This document shows, one piece after another, positions 27,268 through 36,795 of a stretch of 64,000 bases of DNA. The translations under genes and the position numbers were made by a program. Below the pieces are notes generated by a model that saw only the letters and a program-made list of their open reading frames with translations, had not been told where the DNA came from and made no database searches. Source of the DNA: Labilibaculum sp. (GTDB lineage Bacteria > Bacteroidota > Bacteroidia > Bacteroidales > Marinifilaceae); the NCBI GenBank assembly GCA_016342745.1, contig JAEINT010000005.1, positions 1 through 64,000 on the forward strand, written 5' to 3'. Each line of letters opens with the position of its first letter. The first letter of the stretch is position 1.

Positions 27268-29175
27268 TTACTTCACTTCTTCGAAGTCTACATCAGTTAC
27301 TTCATCGTCTTGTTTTGCACCTGCATCAGCTTGAGGTTCTCCACCTGGTTGTCCACCAGCCTGAGGATCTTGCGCTTGAGCATTGTACATTTCTTGAGAC
27401 GCTGCTTGGAATACAGTATTCAATTCTTCAACAGCTGCATTACATGCATCAAGATCTTGAGCTGTATGAGCTTCCTTCAATTTTGCTAATGCATCTTCGA
27501 TAGGTTGTTTCTTGTCAGCAGGAAGTTTATCGCCAATCTCTGCCAATTGCTTTTCAGTCTGGAAAATCATACTGTCAGCCTTGTTCAAAGTATCAACTTT
27601 TTCTTTTGCTTGGTTATCTGCTTCTTCGTTTTCTTTTGCTTCTTGTCTCATTCTTTCGATTTCTGCATCAGATAATCCAGATGAAGCTTCGATACGAATA
27701 CTTTGCTCTTTACCAGTTCCTTTATCTTTAGCAGAAACGTGTAGGATACCATTCGCATCAATATCAAAAGTAACTTCAACTTGAGGTACTCCACGAGGTG
27801 CTGGTGGAATGCTATCCAAATGGAAACGACCAATTGTTTTGTTACCACTAGCCATTGGACGCTCACCTTGAAGAATGTGAATCTCTACAGAAGGCTGGTT
27901 ATCAGCTGCAGTTGTAAAAGTTTCAGTTTTCTTTGTAGGAATAGTTGTGTTCGACTCAATTAATTTAGTCATTACACTTCCCATTGTCTCAATACCTAAT
28001 GAAAGAGGAGTAACATCTAAAAGAAGTACATCAGTAACATCTCCAGAAAGAACACCACCTTGAATTGCTGCACCAACTGCAACAACCTCATCAGGATTAA
28101 CACCTTTTGAAGGTACTTTTCCAAAATAATCTTCAACTAATTTCTGAATAGCAGGAATACGAGTTGATCCACCAACTAAAATTACTTCGTCAATTTCTGA
28201 AGTTGAAACACCAGCATCTTTAAGAGCTAATTTACATGGCTCAAGAACTGCTTGAATCAATTTATCAGACAATTGCTCGAATTGAGCACGAGATAATGAT
28301 TTAACAAGGTGCTTAGGAATACCATCTACTGGCATAATATATGGCAAGTTGATCTCAGTACTAGTAGAACTAGAAAGTTCAACTTTAGCTTTTTCAGCAG
28401 CTTCTTTCAAACGTTGAAGAGCCATAGGATCTTTACGAAGATCAATGTTTTCTTCTTTTAAGAATTCTTCAGCCAACCAATCAATAATTACCTGATCGAA
28501 ATCATCACCACCAAGGTGAGTATCACCGTTAGTTGATTTCACTTCAAATACACCGTCACCTAATTCAAGAACAGAAATATCGAAAGTACCACCACCAAGG
28601 TCAAAAACAGCAATTTTCATATCTTGATCTTTCTTATCAAGACCATATGCCAATGCAGCTGCTGTTGGCTCATTAATAATACGCTTTACTACAAGACCAG
28701 CAATTTCACCAGCTTCTTTAGTAGCCTGACGTTGTGCATCGTTGAAATAAGCAGGAACAGTAATAACTGCTTCAGTTACTTCTTGTCCTAAATAGTCTTC
28801 AGCAGTTTTCTTCATTTTCTGAAGAGTCATAGCCGAAATTTCTTGTGCAGAATATTTACGATCATCGATAAGAACACGAGGTGTGTTGTTATCACCTTTG
28901 ATTACTTTATAAGGAACGCGACTAATTTCAGTAGTCACTTTATCGAATCCTTCTCCCATGAATCTTTTGATAGAAGAAATCGTTTTAGTAGGATTGGTAA
29001 TAGCCTGACGTTTTGCAGGATCTCCAACTTTTCTTTCACCGTTTTCTATAAAAGCAACAATTGATGGTGTTGTTCTTTTACCTTCGCTATTAGGAATAAC
29101 AACAGGCTCGTTACCTTCCATTACAGAAACACAAGAGTTAGTAGTTCCTAAGTCAATTCCAATTATTTTACCCAT
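27268..29175 (-). CDS. dnaK: Molecular chaperone DnaK (Hsp70)
   Basis: A 635-residue Hsp70 chaperone. The ATPase domain (about 1-385) opens [21 protein letters not shown] and contains [36 protein letters not shown] and the [13 protein letters not shown] type motif. The substrate-binding domain (about 390-540) has [25 protein letters not shown], and the helical lid ends in a Gly/Gln/Ala-rich tail with the terminal acidic [13 protein letters not shown]. DnaK folds proteins in an ATP cycle with DnaJ and GrpE, neither of which is in this window. The frame opens two codons earlier at a TTG, but the ATG at 29175 gives the standard start. No CIRCE operator is seen upstream. Confidence 0.99.
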   Translation of the reverse strand: MGKIIGIDLGTTNSCVSVMEGNEPVVIPNSEGKRTTPSIVAFIENGERKVGDPAKRQAITNPTKTISSIKRFMGEGFDKVTTEISRVPYKVIKGDNNTPRVLIDDRKYSAQEISAMTLQKMKKTAEDYLGQEVTEAVITVPAYFNDAQRQATKEAGEIAGLVVKRIINEPTAAALAYGLDKKDQDMKIAVFDLGGGTFDISVLELGDGVFEVKSTNGDTHLGGDDFDQVIIDWLAEEFLKEENIDLRKDPMALQRLKEAAEKAKVELSSSTSTEINLPYIMPVDGIPKHLVKSLSRAQFEQLSDKLIQAVLEPCKLALKDAGVSTSEIDEVILVGGSTRIPAIQKLVEDYFGKVPSKGVNPDEVVAVGAAIQGGVLSGDVTDVLLLDVTPLSLGIETMGSVMTKLIESNTTIPTKKTETFTTAADNQPSVEIHILQGERPMASGNKTIGRFHLDSIPPAPRGVPQVEVTFDIDANGILHVSAKDKGTGKEQSIRIEASSGLSDAEIERMRQEAKENEEADNQAKEKVDTLNKADSMIFQTEKQLAEIGDKLPADKKQPIEDALAKLKEAHTAQDLDACNAAVEELNTVFQAASQEMYNAQAQDPQAGGQPGGEPQADAGAKQDDEVTDVDFEEVK

Positions 29176-29546
29176 TTTCAATATTTATTTAATGTTCTAA
29201 ATTCTATTAATTGTTTGGGATGTTTGTTTCATCCGATTAGCATTTTATCAAAGCTTGTGCCATTATCTATTTTGCCAAAAGAAGTGTAATTCTGACATCG
29301 GAAACAGAAAAAACGCCTTAAATCCTGACATTGTTTCTGTCTTTTTGGCAGAAACAGTAATTGACAATTAAGAATTCGCAAATTTGAATACTTAGGATCT
29401 TACTTAAGTTGTTTCAGATAATTCTCCCTTTTTACTTTCTATTAATTGTAAGCTTTTTACTTGTTACTTTTTTCTACCTTTGCATTTCAATATTAATTCT
29501 AGTTGGCTAGCATTGATTTGTCTAACTAGTGTCAAAATTTTAAAAA
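29176..29546. promoter_or_regulatory. Divergent dnaK-panB intergenic region with GAAACAG repeats
   Basis: This 371-base gap must hold the dnaK promoter and the panB promoter. It contains GAAACAG at 29301-29307 and again at 29351-29357, exactly 50 bases apart. The second copy is part of a hairpin: GTTTCTG (29333-29339) pairs with CAGAAAC (29349-29355). The copies sit next to CTGACATCG and CTGACATTG. No CIRCE element is found; the repeats are candidates for heat-shock control, but this is inference. Confidence 0.4.
29475..29482 (+). promoter_or_regulatory. -7 promoter box of panB
   Basis: TACCTTTG matches the Bacteroidota -7 consensus TAnnTTTG, about 65 bases before the panB ATG. No convincing -33 TTTG is present at the usual spacing. 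Confidence 0.5.
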
Positions 29547-30365
29547 ATGTCAATTCACAAAGAATCCGTAAAGAGAGTAACCACGCATGTGCTTTCAGAA
29601 ATGAAATTGAAGGGTGATAAAATATCTATGCTTACCTCTTACGATTTTTCTATGGCAACTATTGTTGATAGAGCAGGAGTAGATGTAATCTTGGTTGGAG
29701 ATTCTGCTTCCAATGTAATGGCAGGTCATGAAACAACATTACCAATTACTTTAGATCAGATGATTTATCATGGAGCCTCGGTAGTACGTGCAGTACAGAG
29801 AGCTTTGGTTGTTGTCGATCTTCCTTTTGGAACTTACCAAGGAAACTCGAAAGAAGCATTGTATTCGTCTATTCGAATTATGAAAGAGACGAGTGCAGAT
29901 GCTGTAAAATTAGAAGGTGGTCGTGAAGTTTTGGAATCGGTGAATCGAATTCTATCAGCAGGAATTCCTGTAATGGGACATTTGGGATTAACACCACAGT
30001 CAATTCACAAATTTGGCACCTATGCAGTTCGTGCCAAAGAGGATGAAGAGGCAGAGAAGTTAATTGAAGATGCAAAAATGCTTGAAGAAGCAGGATGTTT
30101 TGCAATTGTATTGGAGAAAATTCCAGCAAGCTTAGCTACTAAAGTTGCTGCAAGTGTTACCATTCCAATTATTGGTATTGGTGCTGGTGGTGGAGTTGAC
30201 GGCCAGGTTTTAGTATTGCATGATATGTTAGGAATAACTCAGGAATTTTCACCTCGGTTTTTAAGAAGATACCACAATCTCTTTGCAGAAATTCAAGGAG
30301 CAGTTCAAAATTATATAGGCGATGTGAAATCGAAAGATTTCCCAAGCGAAAGAGAACAATACTAA
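29547..30365 (+). CDS. panB: 3-methyl-2-oxobutanoate hydroxymethyltransferase
   Basis: A 272-residue ketopantoate hydroxymethyltransferase, which transfers a hydroxymethyl group from 5,10-methylenetetrahydrofolate to alpha-ketoisovalerate in pantothenate and CoA synthesis. The TIM-barrel motifs are complete: [26 protein letters not shown] (metal-binding Asp), [39 protein letters not shown] and [18 protein letters not shown]. The length is that of the family. It diverges from dnaK; an RluA-type gene follows after 41 AT-rich bases, without other pantothenate genes nearby. Confidence 0.97.
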   Translation: MSIHKESVKRVTTHVLSEMKLKGDKISMLTSYDFSMATIVDRAGVDVILVGDSASNVMAGHETTLPITLDQMIYHGASVVRAVQRALVVVDLPFGTYQGNSKEALYSSIRIMKETSADAVKLEGGREVLESVNRILSAGIPVMGHLGLTPQSIHKFGTYAVRAKEDEEAEKLIEDAKMLEEAGCFAIVLEKIPASLATKVAASVTIPIIGIGAGGGVDGQVLVLHDMLGITQEFSPRFLRRYHNLFAEIQGAVQNYIGDVKSKDFPSEREQY

Positions 30366-30406
30366 TTATTAATTATGAATTAATAATTATTAATTAAAAA
30401 AAAAAG

Positions 30407-31108
30407 ATGGCAAAAGAGAAATTAGATATATTATTCGAAGACAATCACCTTATTGTAATCAATAAGAAGTGTGGGGATATTGTACAGGGAGATAAGTCGG
30501 GAGATGAACCTTTAAGTGAAAAGGTAAAAGCCTATATAAAAGAGAAATACAATAAGCCAGGAGATGTTTTTTTAGGTGTTCCTCATCGAATTGACAGACC
30601 TGTTAGTGGAATTATTGTATTTGCTAAGACCAGTAAGGCGCTTAGTCGTTTGAGTGTAATGTTCCAACAAAAAGATAAGGAAATCAATAAGATATACTGG
30701 GCAATTGTTCAGAAATGTCCAAGATTAGAAGAAGAAACCTTAACGCATTACTTGTTGAAAAACGAGGAAAAGAACAGAACTAATGTTTTTGATAAGCTTA
30801 AAAAAGGAGCGAAGGAAGCAACATTGGAATACAAGTTATTGACTCGTTCTCAAAAATATTTCATGCTTGAAGTGAAATTACACACAGGCCGTCATCATCA
30901 GATTCGCGCACAGCTAGCCAAAATAGGTATTCCTATTCGTGGAGACCTAAAGTACGGAGCAGCTCGATCTAAATCAGGTGGAGGAATTGGATTACACGCT
31001 CGTGAAATTTCTTTTATACATCCGGTAAAGCAAGAGCCTGTAAAAATTATAGCTCCAGTGCCAAATCAGGATAATCTCTTTAAAGAGTTTCAAAGTATGC
31101 TAAAATAA
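30407..31108 (+). CDS. RluA-family RNA pseudouridine synthase
   Basis: A 233-residue pseudouridine synthase of the RluA/RluC/RluD family without an S4 RNA-binding domain, so the catalytic domain alone. The opening LDILFEDNHLIVINKKCGDIVQ is the family start. The catalytic motif is VPHRIDRPVSGIIVFAKT, with the active-site Asp after His-Arg-Ile. Further motifs are TGRHHQIRAQLAKIGIPIRGDLKYGA and GLHAREISFIHPV. It isomerises uridine in rRNA or tRNA; the target cannot be read from the sequence. It follows panB by 41 bases of AT-rich imperfect repeat and ends at a strong terminator, so may be co-transcribed with panB. Confidence 0.93.
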   Translation: MAKEKLDILFEDNHLIVINKKCGDIVQGDKSGDEPLSEKVKAYIKEKYNKPGDVFLGVPHRIDRPVSGIIVFAKTSKALSRLSVMFQQKDKEINKIYWAIVQKCPRLEEETLTHYLLKNEEKNRTNVFDKLKKGAKEATLEYKLLTRSQKYFMLEVKLHTGRHHQIRAQLAKIGIPIRGDLKYGAARSKSGGGIGLHAREISFIHPVKQEPVKIIAPVPNQDNLFKEFQSMLK

Positions 31109-31112
31109 ACAG

Positions 31113-31144
31113 AAAGGTCGATACAATTGTATCGACCTTTTTTT
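31113..31144 (+). terminator. Terminator between rluA-type gene and cdd
   Basis: AAAGGTCGATACAA (31113-31126) pairs perfectly with TTGTATCGACCTTT (31127-31140), followed by T7. The helix is symmetric, so it can serve the convergent cdd gene as well; its tail reaches the cdd stop codon. Confidence 0.9.
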
Positions 31145-31631
31145 ATTTTCCATCCAACATATCTTTTTCAAAATACAAGGGAAGCATTTCTTTACAGCTT
31201 TCAATTATTTTAATTTTCTTTTCTCCACAGAGAATCAATTTTATGGCTTGCTCATATCGATCTTCTGTTTCAAGTAATACTTGGCGACACGATCCACAAG
31301 GGGGTACAGGTGTATCTAAAAAACTACCATTTGTTTTCGAAGTAATAGCAATTGCTTTAACCGGAACGTTTGGAAACATCGAATTGGCATAAAAAATAGC
31401 CACTCGCTCAGCGCACAAACCAGATGGATAAGCTGAATTTTCCTGATTATTCCCTTGAATAATTTTATTGTTTTCTAACAAAACAGCAGCACCTACTTTA
31501 AATTCAGAATAAGGAGAATAAGAACGCAAAGCTGCTTCTTTTGCTTCTTTTACCAAATTTTGTTCCGATTGAGATAATTCATCTACTGAATTATATTCGT
31601 ATACAGTTGTAATTATTTGACTTTTCTTCAT
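31143..31631 (-). CDS. cdd: Cytidine deaminase
   Basis: A 162-residue homotetrameric-type cytidine deaminase, converting cytidine and deoxycytidine to uridine and deoxyuridine in pyrimidine salvage. The zinc site is complete: SGLCAERVAIFYA gives the Cys ligand and the catalytic Glu, and PPCGSCRQVLLE gives the other two Cys ligands. SPYSEFKVGAA and ENSAYPSG are also family motifs. The protein is slightly longer than the usual ~135 residues because of an N-terminal extension of about 20 residues (TTVYEYNSVDELSQSEQ), normal for Bacteroidota. It is convergent with the pseudouridine synthase gene and divergent from the glucosaminidase gene. Confidence 0.97.
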   Translation of the reverse strand: MKKSQIITTVYEYNSVDELSQSEQNLVKEAKEAALRSYSPYSEFKVGAAVLLENNKIIQGNNQENSAYPSGLCAERVAIFYANSMFPNVPVKAIAITSKTNGSFLDTPVPPCGSCRQVLLETEDRYEQAIKLILCGEKKIKIIESCKEMLPLYFEKDMLDGK

Positions 31632-31901
31632 TGCGTTACTCTTTGATCAGATTGTTTTGAGCTTGTTCGGCACGATTAAATCGATACTTTCTGAAATTTA
31701 AACAAATTTTATTAATTATAATAAACAAGCTACAATAGGCGTTTCCTAATATCAGTAACAAATTGTTTATTAATTTATTCTTTAAAGTAACGGAGGATAA
31801 CAGGATTGTTATATTTTTATGGTTGTTTTGGAAATCGCAGCTAATATATACATAAATAGAGTGATTTCCCATTTTTACACACGATTCAAAATTTGAACCG
31901 A

Positions 31902-32837
31902 ATGAAAAGAGTTTGTTTATATATACTTCTGAGTTTTTTTATAAGCTCAAGTATTTTTGCTAAAGGATACACAAGACAACAGTACATTCACAAGTATAAA
32001 GATTTGGCTATTAAGGAAATGATGCGAACAGGAATTCCTGCTAGTATTACTTTGGCGCAAGGATTGTTGGAGTCTGGAAATGGGAACTCCCAGCTGGCTA
32101 CTAAAGCGAATAATCATTTTGGGATTAAGTGCCACGATTGGACTGGCCCGAGTGTTAAAATGGATGATGACAAGCGGAATGAATGTTTTCGAAAGTATGA
32201 TCGACCGTACGATTCATATAAAGATCATTCCAAATTTTTAACAACTCGTTCTCGTTATGCATTTTTGTTTAAATACAGTTCGGATGATTACAAACGTTGG
32301 GCTCATGGATTAAAAAAAGCAGGTTATGCTACCGATCCTAAATATGCACATCGATTAATAAAGATCATTCAAGAATCGCAATTGTATAAATTAGATGTCA
32401 AGGGTGAAGGACAAGATTACAAAATTTACAAGCCAGATGGAACAGATTTAGCCGATATTGATTCTGATTTGGAAATTGATCCTTTCGGAGCAAGACTAGA
32501 AATTGCCAATGGAATACATTATATCAATGTGAGAAAGGGAGATACCTTTTTTAGTGTTGAGAAAAATTTAGGCGTAAATCGCAAGAAACTACTGAAATAT
32601 AATGACCTGCCTAAAAACTATATTTTACAGATTGGACAAAGATTGTATTTACACAATAAGCGTGGAAAAGCGGCAAGAGGTTATAATTTCCATAGAGTAA
32701 AAGAAGGTGATAGTCTTTACGGCATTTCGCAAGAATACGGCGTTAAATTGAAACGACTAAAGAAATTTAATGGCGTTAGGAGAAATTATAAAGTGAAGCT
32801 TGGCGAGAGGATCTGGCTAAGAAGCAAAAAACGATAA
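31902..32837 (+). CDS. Secreted peptidoglycan glucosaminidase (GH73) with two LysM domains
   Basis: A 311-residue cell-wall hydrolase. A signal peptide (about 1-20) precedes a GH73 endo-beta-N-acetylglucosaminidase domain (about 25-165) with the catalytic Glu in AQGLLESGNGNSQLA and the family block NNHFGIKCHDWTG. Two LysM peptidoglycan-binding modules follow, at about 208-255 (YINVRKGDTFFSVEKNLGV) and 263-310 (HRVKEGDSLYGISQEYGV). The ATG at 31902 is chosen; the frame opens three codons earlier at a TTG. The architecture is the standard Bacteroidota form used in cell separation or wall turnover in the periplasm. It is a single gene with its own terminator. Confidence 0.93.
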   Translation: MKRVCLYILLSFFISSSIFAKGYTRQQYIHKYKDLAIKEMMRTGIPASITLAQGLLESGNGNSQLATKANNHFGIKCHDWTGPSVKMDDDKRNECFRKYDRPYDSYKDHSKFLTTRSRYAFLFKYSSDDYKRWAHGLKKAGYATDPKYAHRLIKIIQESQLYKLDVKGEGQDYKIYKPDGTDLADIDSDLEIDPFGARLEIANGIHYINVRKGDTFFSVEKNLGVNRKKLLKYNDLPKNYILQIGQRLYLHNKRGKAARGYNFHRVKEGDSLYGISQEYGVKLKRLKKFNGVRRNYKVKLGERIWLRSKKR

Positions 32838-32842
32838 ATTTT

Positions 32843-32872
32843 AAATCCGGTTCGAAAGAATCGGATTTTTTT
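32843..32872 (+). terminator. Terminator after the glucosaminidase gene
   Basis: AAATCCGGTTC (32843-32853) and GAATCGGATTT (32858-32868) form an 11-bp stem with a GAAA tetraloop and one G-T wobble, followed by a run of T. Confidence 0.85.
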
Positions 32873-32993
32873 ATTTCTAATGTATCGGGTTTAACTTCGC
32901 TTAGACGATTAATTAACACATTGTCAAATAGGATATTCTTGCGAATTCTCGTAAATTCAACATGCAAATTATTTACACACATTATTAGTCGTT

Positions 32994-33001
32994 TAAGTTT
33001 G
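32994..33001 (+). promoter_or_regulatory. Possible -7 box of the Asp-box propeller gene
   Basis: TAAGTTTG fits TAnnTTTG and is 36 bases before the ATG at 33038. No -33 TTTG is seen at the usual distance, so support is moderate. Confidence 0.4.
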
Positions 33002-33037
33002 CTCTTATTCGGCTGATCTCAACCTAAAATAAACCGA

Positions 33038-36000
33038 ATGAAATTGACTACAATTAGCTTACGGCGATTGGTATTTGCTTTCGCAATTACTGGGATTGTA
33101 TTATCTCCTAGCATCGTTTCTGCAAAGAAAAAAACAGTAGAACCAAAGGTCGATACCTTAATTAACTCGAGTTTGGTTAGTGGATTAAAATTTAGAAATA
33201 TTGGCCCAGCGACAACCTCTGGGCGTATTGCCGATTTTGCGGTTAATCCAAACAATCACAGCGAATACTATGTGGCAATTGCCAGTGGCAATATTTTTAA
33301 AACCATTAACAATGGTACGACCTGGAAACCTGTTTTCGATAAATATGGATCTTATTCTATTGGAGTAGTAAGCATGGATCCAAACAATAGCAATGTAGTT
33401 TGGGCTGGAACAGGAGAGAACAATCACCAAAGAGCTTTAGGATATGGCGATGGTGTTTACATAACCATGGATGGCGGTAAAAGTTGGAAGAATATGGGAT
33501 TGAAAGAATCTCGTCATATTGGTGGAATTGTTATCGATCCAAGAAACTCAAATGTGGTTTTTGTAGCTGCCGAAGGATCAGCTTGGGGACCAGGAGGAGA
33601 TCGCGGTTTGTACAAAACTACTGATGGTGGACAGAACTGGAAAAAAGTATTAGAAATTAGTGAAAATACGGGTGTAAACAATGTAATTATCGATCCTGTG
33701 GAGCCAGATATCATGTATGCAACTTCGGAACAACGTCGCCGACATGTACATGCAAAAATTAACGGTGGACCAGAATCTGCAATTTACAAATCGACAGATG
33801 GTGGCGAGAATTGGCGAAAACTAAAATCAGGATTACCATCGGTTGATAAAGGAGGAATGGGAATTGCTGTTTCGCCAGTAAATCACAATTACGTATATGC
33901 CATTATTGAAGCTGCAGAAGGTAAAAGTGGCTTTTTCCGCTCAACAGATCGAGGAGAATCTTGGTCTAAAATGAGTGATCATGCAAGCAGTGGCCAATAT
34001 TATAACGAAATATATTGCGATCCCGTTGATGCAGATAAGGTTTACTCAGTTGAAACCTATTCGCATGTTACTGACGATGGCGGAAAAACCTGGACACGTT
34101 TAGGCTTAAAAAATCGTCATGTTGATGATCATGCGATTTGGGTAGATCCAAACGATACCAATCACTTCATGATCGGTGGCGATGGTGGTATTTACGAAAG
34201 CTTTGATGCAGGAGCAACTTATGTTTTTAAATCAAATTTATCGGTAACTCAGTTTTACAGAGTGCAAGTAGATAATGCATTGCCTTTTTACAATGTTTAC
34301 GGTGGAACTCAAGACAATAATACGCTTGGCGGGCCATCAAGAAATATAAGTCGTAAGGGTGTAACCAATGCCGATTGGGAGCCAATTTTGGGAGGTGACG
34401 GTTTTTGGGCACAGATTGATCCAACCGATCCGAACATTGTTTATTGTGAGTATCAGTACGGAAACTCTTATCGTTACGATAAAAAAAGTGGAGAGAAAAT
34501 TAACATTAAGGTTAGAGAACCAAAAGGTGTTGAAGCCTATAAATGGAATTGGAATGCACCTTTAATTTTAAGCCACCACAAAAATACAAGATTGTATGCC
34601 GCAGCAAATAAATTATTCCAAAGTGATGATCGAGGAAATTCTTGGAAAGCAATTAGCGATGATTTAACTACTGGAAAAGATCGTGATTCGTTTAAAGTGA
34701 TGGGCAAATATTGGTCTGCCGATGCCGTTAAAAAACATGTGTCAACTTCGCAGTTTGGAACGATCGTTTCTTTGGCAGAATCACCATTAAAAGAGAATCT
34801 TCTTTTTGTTGGTACCGATGATGGATTAATTCAGGTAACGGAAAATGGAGGAGAGCAATGGACAAAACATGCCTCTTTTACGGAAATCCCTCAATATACT
34901 TACATTAGTGATTTATTGGCATCTAAGCACAATGAGAATGTTGTTTTTGCAGCTTTTGACAATCGCAAACGCGACGATTTTAAGCCTTACATTTTAAAAA
35001 GTGCTGATAAAGGAAAAACTTGGGTGAACATTGCTGGTAACCTACCAAAGAATGGTACTGTCCATACTATCGAGCAAGATTTTGTTGATCCTCAATTGTT
35101 GTTCGTGGGAACAGAATTTGGTATTTTCTTTACCAAAGATGAAGGTGTGAATTGGGTTCAATTGAAAGCTGGAATTCCAACTATTGCGGTTCGCGATTTA
35201 ACGATTCAGGAACGTGAAGGCGATTTGGTTGCAGCAAGTTTTGGTCGTGGTTTCTATATTCTTGATGATTACTCGCCATTGCGAGGAGTAACATCTCCAT
35301 TAATTGATACAAAAGCCAAATTATTTCCAGTAAAGGATGCTTTAATGTACATCCAAAAAGGAGGTAAAGGAAGTATGGGAGCAACCTATTTTACCGCTCC
35401 AAATCCTGAGTTTGGTGCTGTTTTCACTTATTATTTAAAGGAAGTACCAAAAACAGCTAAACAAATCCGTAAGGAGAAAGAAAAAGAATTAGACAAAGCA
35501 GGAAAATACATTCCACAACCAAGTTGGAAAGCAATGGATGATGAGGCTAAGGAAATAGCTCCTTATCTTGTATTTGTTGTAAAAGATGCTGAAGGCAATG
35601 AGATACGAAGACTAACCACTGCCGCAAAGAAAGGCATTAATCGCATCAATTGGGACCTGCGTTACCAGTCCTTAAATCCTGTAAAGGATACTGAGTTTAA
35701 GCCGACAAAAAAGCCTCGATCAGGAATGATGGTTATGCCGGCTAAGTATCAGGTTGAAATGGGAATTGTGAGCAAGGGAAAATATGAATTATTAGCCGAT
35801 GCTGTATCTTTCGAAGCACTAACTTTAAGTAACAGAAGTTTGCCAGCAAAAGATCGTGAAGGCTTGGTTGCATTCCAGCAAAAAGTAGCTAAAATGTCGA
35901 GAGCAATACAAGGAAGTATGCAACTGAGTAATGCTTACAAGGGTAAAATTAGCGCAATTAAGATGGCAATTTTGCAAACACCTGGAGCAAATGAAACTTT

Positions 36001-36331
36001 AAGTACAATGGTGAACGACTTGCAAATGGAAGTTGATGCTATTGATTTCTTATTTAATGGAGTTGATGCCAGAGCGAGTGGAGAAGAAATTCCTCCTGCT
36101 CAAATTCCAATTTCTAACAGAATCGGAAATATTGTGGGTACCCATTGGGCCAGTACTTCTGGTGTTACACAAACGCAACAGGAACAGTTTGAAATTTTGA
36201 AAGAGGAATTTCCTACTGCTTTGCAAAGACTGCATAAAGTAGCCAAAGAAATAAAAATACTTGAGTCGGAATTAGAAAATTTAGGTGCTCCTTGGACACC
36301 AGGGCGTATTCCTACTTATGAGGTAGAATAG
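33038..36331 (+). CDS. Large secreted Asp-box (BNR/sortilin-like) beta-propeller protein
   Basis: A 1097-residue exported protein with a signal peptide (about 1-29, ending SIVSA). Residues ~45-760 form a long VPS10/sortilin-like propeller region with about ten Asp-boxes of form S/T-x-D-x-G-x-x-W, for example TMDGGKSW, TTDGGQNW, STDGGENW, STDRGESW, TDDGGKTW, SDDRGNSW, TENGGEQW, SADKGKTW and TKDEGVNW. The C-terminal 330 residues include a beta-domain (IRRLTTAAKKGINRINWDL) and a helical end. Databases often call such proteins glycosyl hydrolases, but the Asp-box is a structural motif and no sialidase active site is evident. Function is unknown; binding or processing of an extracellular protein or glycan is plausible. 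Single gene between two terminators. Confidence 0.85.
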   Translation: MKLTTISLRRLVFAFAITGIVLSPSIVSAKKKTVEPKVDTLINSSLVSGLKFRNIGPATTSGRIADFAVNPNNHSEYYVAIASGNIFKTINNGTTWKPVFDKYGSYSIGVVSMDPNNSNVVWAGTGENNHQRALGYGDGVYITMDGGKSWKNMGLKESRHIGGIVIDPRNSNVVFVAAEGSAWGPGGDRGLYKTTDGGQNWKKVLEISENTGVNNVIIDPVEPDIMYATSEQRRRHVHAKINGGPESAIYKSTDGGENWRKLKSGLPSVDKGGMGIAVSPVNHNYVYAIIEAAEGKSGFFRSTDRGESWSKMSDHASSGQYYNEIYCDPVDADKVYSVETYSHVTDDGGKTWTRLGLKNRHVDDHAIWVDPNDTNHFMIGGDGGIYESFDAGATYVFKSNLSVTQFYRVQVDNALPFYNVYGGTQDNNTLGGPSRNISRKGVTNADWEPILGGDGFWAQIDPTDPNIVYCEYQYGNSYRYDKKSGEKINIKVREPKGVEAYKWNWNAPLILSHHKNTRLYAAANKLFQSDDRGNSWKAISDDLTTGKDRDSFKVMGKYWSADAVKKHVSTSQFGTIVSLAESPLKENLLFVGTDDGLIQVTENGGEQWTKHASFTEIPQYTYISDLLASKHNENVVFAAFDNRKRDDFKPYILKSADKGKTWVNIAGNLPKNGTVHTIEQDFVDPQLLFVGTEFGIFFTKDEGVNWVQLKAGIPTIAVRDLTIQEREGDLVAASFGRGFYILDDYSPLRGVTSPLIDTKAKLFPVKDALMYIQKGGKGSMGATYFTAPNPEFGAVFTYYLKEVPKTAKQIRKEKEKELDKAGKYIPQPSWKAMDDEAKEIAPYLVFVVKDAEGNEIRRLTTAAKKGINRINWDLRYQSLNPVKDTEFKPTKKPRSGMMVMPAKYQVEMGIVSKGKYELLADAVSFEALTLSNRSLPAKDREGLVAFQQKVAKMSRAIQGSMQLSNAYKGKISAIKMAILQTPGANETLSTMVNDLQMEVDAIDFLFNGVDARASGEEIPPAQIPISNRIGNIVGTHWASTSGVTQTQQEQFEILKEEFPTALQRLHKVAKEIKILESELENLGAPWTPGRIPTYEVE

Positions 36332-36348
36332 CTATTTTAAACAAATAG

Positions 36349-36382
36349 AAAGGGATAAATTATCAAGTTTATCCCTTTTTTT
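36349..36382 (+). terminator. Terminator after the propeller gene
   Basis: AAAGGGATAAA (36349-36359) pairs with TTTATCCCTTT (36368-36378) around an 8-base loop, followed by T7. It ends 16 bases before the convergent membrane-protein gene. Confidence 0.9.
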
Positions 36383-36397
36383 ATCATCAAATTGAAA

Positions 36398-36784
36398 TTA
36401 TTCTAATCGATCTTTGGTTCTACTCAAGAGAAACGAATCTGCTAATTGAATCGAAGTAATTGTAAGCAAACCAAAGGCAAGCGGATATTTGAAGTTGATG
36501 GCAAAATCGAGAATAATATTTGCCAAATCTATTTTAAAGTAGAATAGTATTCCAACTGCAAAACCAACAATTACAATCAAACCAAGACTCATTATGGCAT
36601 GTTTAAGCAGCGCCTCACGAATCGATTTTCGTTTCTCGACAAGCTCCGTTACATTATCAGCAAAATTTACAGGAATATGAATCTCAAAATTGTCCTCTAA
36701 ACTTTCCTTTAGCATCCGATCTATAAAATTCAATTCATCCAAATTCAATTCTTCTTCTTTATGTTTTCCTTGATTACTATGCAT
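36398..36784 (-). CDS. Two-helix membrane protein, possible anti-sigma factor
   Basis: A 128-residue protein that I do not recognise as a named family. Residues 1-60 are hydrophilic and charged (EELNLDELNFIDRMLKESLE, then a VPVNFADNVTELVEKRK-like region), followed by two membrane helices (about 66-88 and 100-116) and a short charged tail. It begins 11 bases after the ECF sigma factor stop on the same strand. A cytoplasmic N-terminal domain joined to inner-membrane helices and co-transcription with a sigma factor are the hallmarks of an anti-sigma factor, but no zinc-binding ASD motif (HxxxCxxC) is present. The role is therefore inference from position. Confidence 0.65.
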   Translation of the reverse strand: MHSNQGKHKEEELNLDELNFIDRMLKESLEDNFEIHIPVNFADNVTELVEKRKSIREALLKHAIMSLGLIVIVGFAVGILFYFKIDLANIILDFAINFKYPLAFGLLTITSIQLADSFLLSRTKDRLE

Positions 36785-36795
36785 ATCAGTATATT

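Noticed and set aside
29176-29546. CIRCE operator (TTAGCACTC-N9-GAGTGCTAA) for dnaK
   Set aside because: Looked for on both strands; not present.
30363-30402. AT-rich imperfect palindrome between panB and the pseudouridine synthase gene
   Set aside because: Low-complexity TAATTATTAATTA repeats; could fold weakly but without T-run logic or GC pairs, so I do not call a terminator.
31636-31872. Minus-strand frame of 78 codons between cdd and the glucosaminidase gene
   Set aside because: Asn/Leu/Ile-rich peptide of AT-rich DNA, with no family resemblance, and it would fill the promoter region of the divergent gene.
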